From NCBI RefSeq assembly GCF_031179985.1, contig NZ_JAPSHJ010000006.1:74305-138304 (forward strand): 64,000 bases of DNA, in the 5' to 3' direction. The stretch comes from Arthrobacter sp. GTDB taxonomy: Bacteria; Actinomycetota; Actinomycetes; Actinomycetales; Micrococcaceae. A program made the translations under genes and the position numbers. The notes beneath the pieces were generated by a model, which saw nothing but the letters and a program-made list of their open reading frames with translations, did no database searches and was not told the DNA's origin. Shown one piece after another: positions 63,596 to 64,000 of this stretch; positions within the stretch are counted from its first letter, which is position 1, and each line of letters begins with the position of its first letter.

Positions 63596-64000
63596 CTAGA
63601 ACTTGAGGAATTGGGCCAGGGGTTCGTGGCCTTCTACTTTCAGGGTCCAGTCTGGCCGCTTGAACGTTTCCGGTGTCACCTGGATCTGGTGGACGATGCG
63701 CCGTGTGCCGTCCCAGGCTTGGCGGCTTGTTCCGTTGGATTCGTAGCCGAGGGAGCGGGAGACACCCAGGGACGGGGCGTTCCATTCGACCGCCTCGGAT
63801 CTGGCAAGGTCCGCTTTCAGGTAGTCAAAGGAATAGAGGAGCATGGCTGCGCGCATTTCCTTGCCGAAACCGAGGCCCTGCGCGCTGCGTCTGAGCCAGG
63901 ACCCGGTAGAGACGGACTTCAGCGTTGCGAAGTCCTTTGCCTCAACATCCTGGCATCCAAGAAATTGACCCTCATGCCAGATGCCGAAGAGCAACGTCCA
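63596..64000 (-). CDS. GNAT family N-acetyltransferase, C-terminal part (runs off the right edge)
   Basis: The last ~134 codons of a RimJ/RimL-type GNAT acetyltransferase. On the minus strand the reading frame is open to position 64000 and begins with WTLLFGIWHEGQFLGCQDV. STGSWLRRSAQGLGFGKEMRAAML (split over the acetyl-CoA loop) and AVEWNAPSLGVSRSLGYESNGT, the Asn-x-x-Ser-xx-Val-x-x-x-LGY signature, follow. A Leu codon near the edge could act as a TTG start, but the missing first strand-helix elements indicate truncation by the window. The substrate is unknown. Confidence 0.88.
   Translation of the reverse strand, partial: WTLLFGIWHEGQFLGCQDVEAKDFATLKSVSTGSWLRRSAQGLGFGKEMRAAMLLYSFDYLKADLARSEAVEWNAPSLGVSRSLGYESNGTSRQAWDGTRRIVHQIQVTPETFKRPDWTLKVEGHEPLAQFLKF

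Overview
The window is about 64 kb of high-GC chromosomal DNA from an actinobacterium, most likely a member of the Micrococcaceae close to Arthrobacter or Pseudarthrobacter. The support is the actinobacterial gene set (mycothiol conjugate amidase, DUF501, DUF4307, a DivIC-type septum protein with a long disordered N-terminus, a PIN-PhoH fusion), the frequent GTG and TTG starts, the ATGA/GTGA translational couplings, and several genes whose start codon sits at the predicted transcription start (leaderless). No transposase, integrase, phage gene, CRISPR array or attachment site was seen. The window looks like a core chromosomal segment, and its two ends cut through purU (left) and a GNAT acetyltransferase (right).

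Layout. 0-10 kb: purU diverges from glyA-folD (one-carbon metabolism). A three-gene ABC-2 exporter follows, then a small membrane protein, xthA, trpS, a 2'-5' RNA ligase-like protein and a YihY/BrkB membrane protein. 10-20 kb: an alpha/beta hydrolase and the sdhCDAB operon on the minus strand, then manC, an M20 amidohydrolase and an ohrR-ohr-oxidoreductase operon with a clear OhrR operator. 20-30 kb: a nucleoside uptake and salvage cluster (BMP lipoprotein, double-NBD ATPase, two permeases, cdd, pyrimidine-nucleoside phosphorylase, two DedA proteins, adenosine deaminase) followed by mazG. 30-39 kb: eno, a DivIC-like septum protein, DUF501, ppx/gppA, an anchored subtilase, type II NADH dehydrogenase, an ACT-GNAT fusion and a tRNA with anticodon UAA.

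39-45 kb: a branched-chain amino acid ABC system. Its binding-protein gene is convergent with the livHMGF operon, and both units carry a CRP/GlxR-like site upstream. 45-64 kb: a Bax inhibitor-1 family protein with YGQxQ repeats, a thiolase, galT-galK diverging from an aldose epimerase, an AI-2E family permease, ilvA, a rhomboid protease, greA, DUF4307, mca, a small membrane protein, a DUF255 thioredoxin-fold protein, a HAD phosphatase, hlyIII, uppS and PIN-PhoH.

No wholly unknown multi-gene system was found. The observations most worth a second look are: the short-variable-arm tRNA(UAA); the CRP-like sites at liv and ndh; the extracellular domain fused to LivH; the ACT-GNAT fusion; a perfect palindrome lying in the hlyIII promoter; a promoter, hairpin and strong-ribosome-site leader ORF ahead of PIN-PhoH; and in-frame 15-bp repeats at the N-termini of several otherwise conserved genes. 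Start codons were chosen by hand from ribosome sites and promoters. Homology statements rest on recognised motifs, not database searches.
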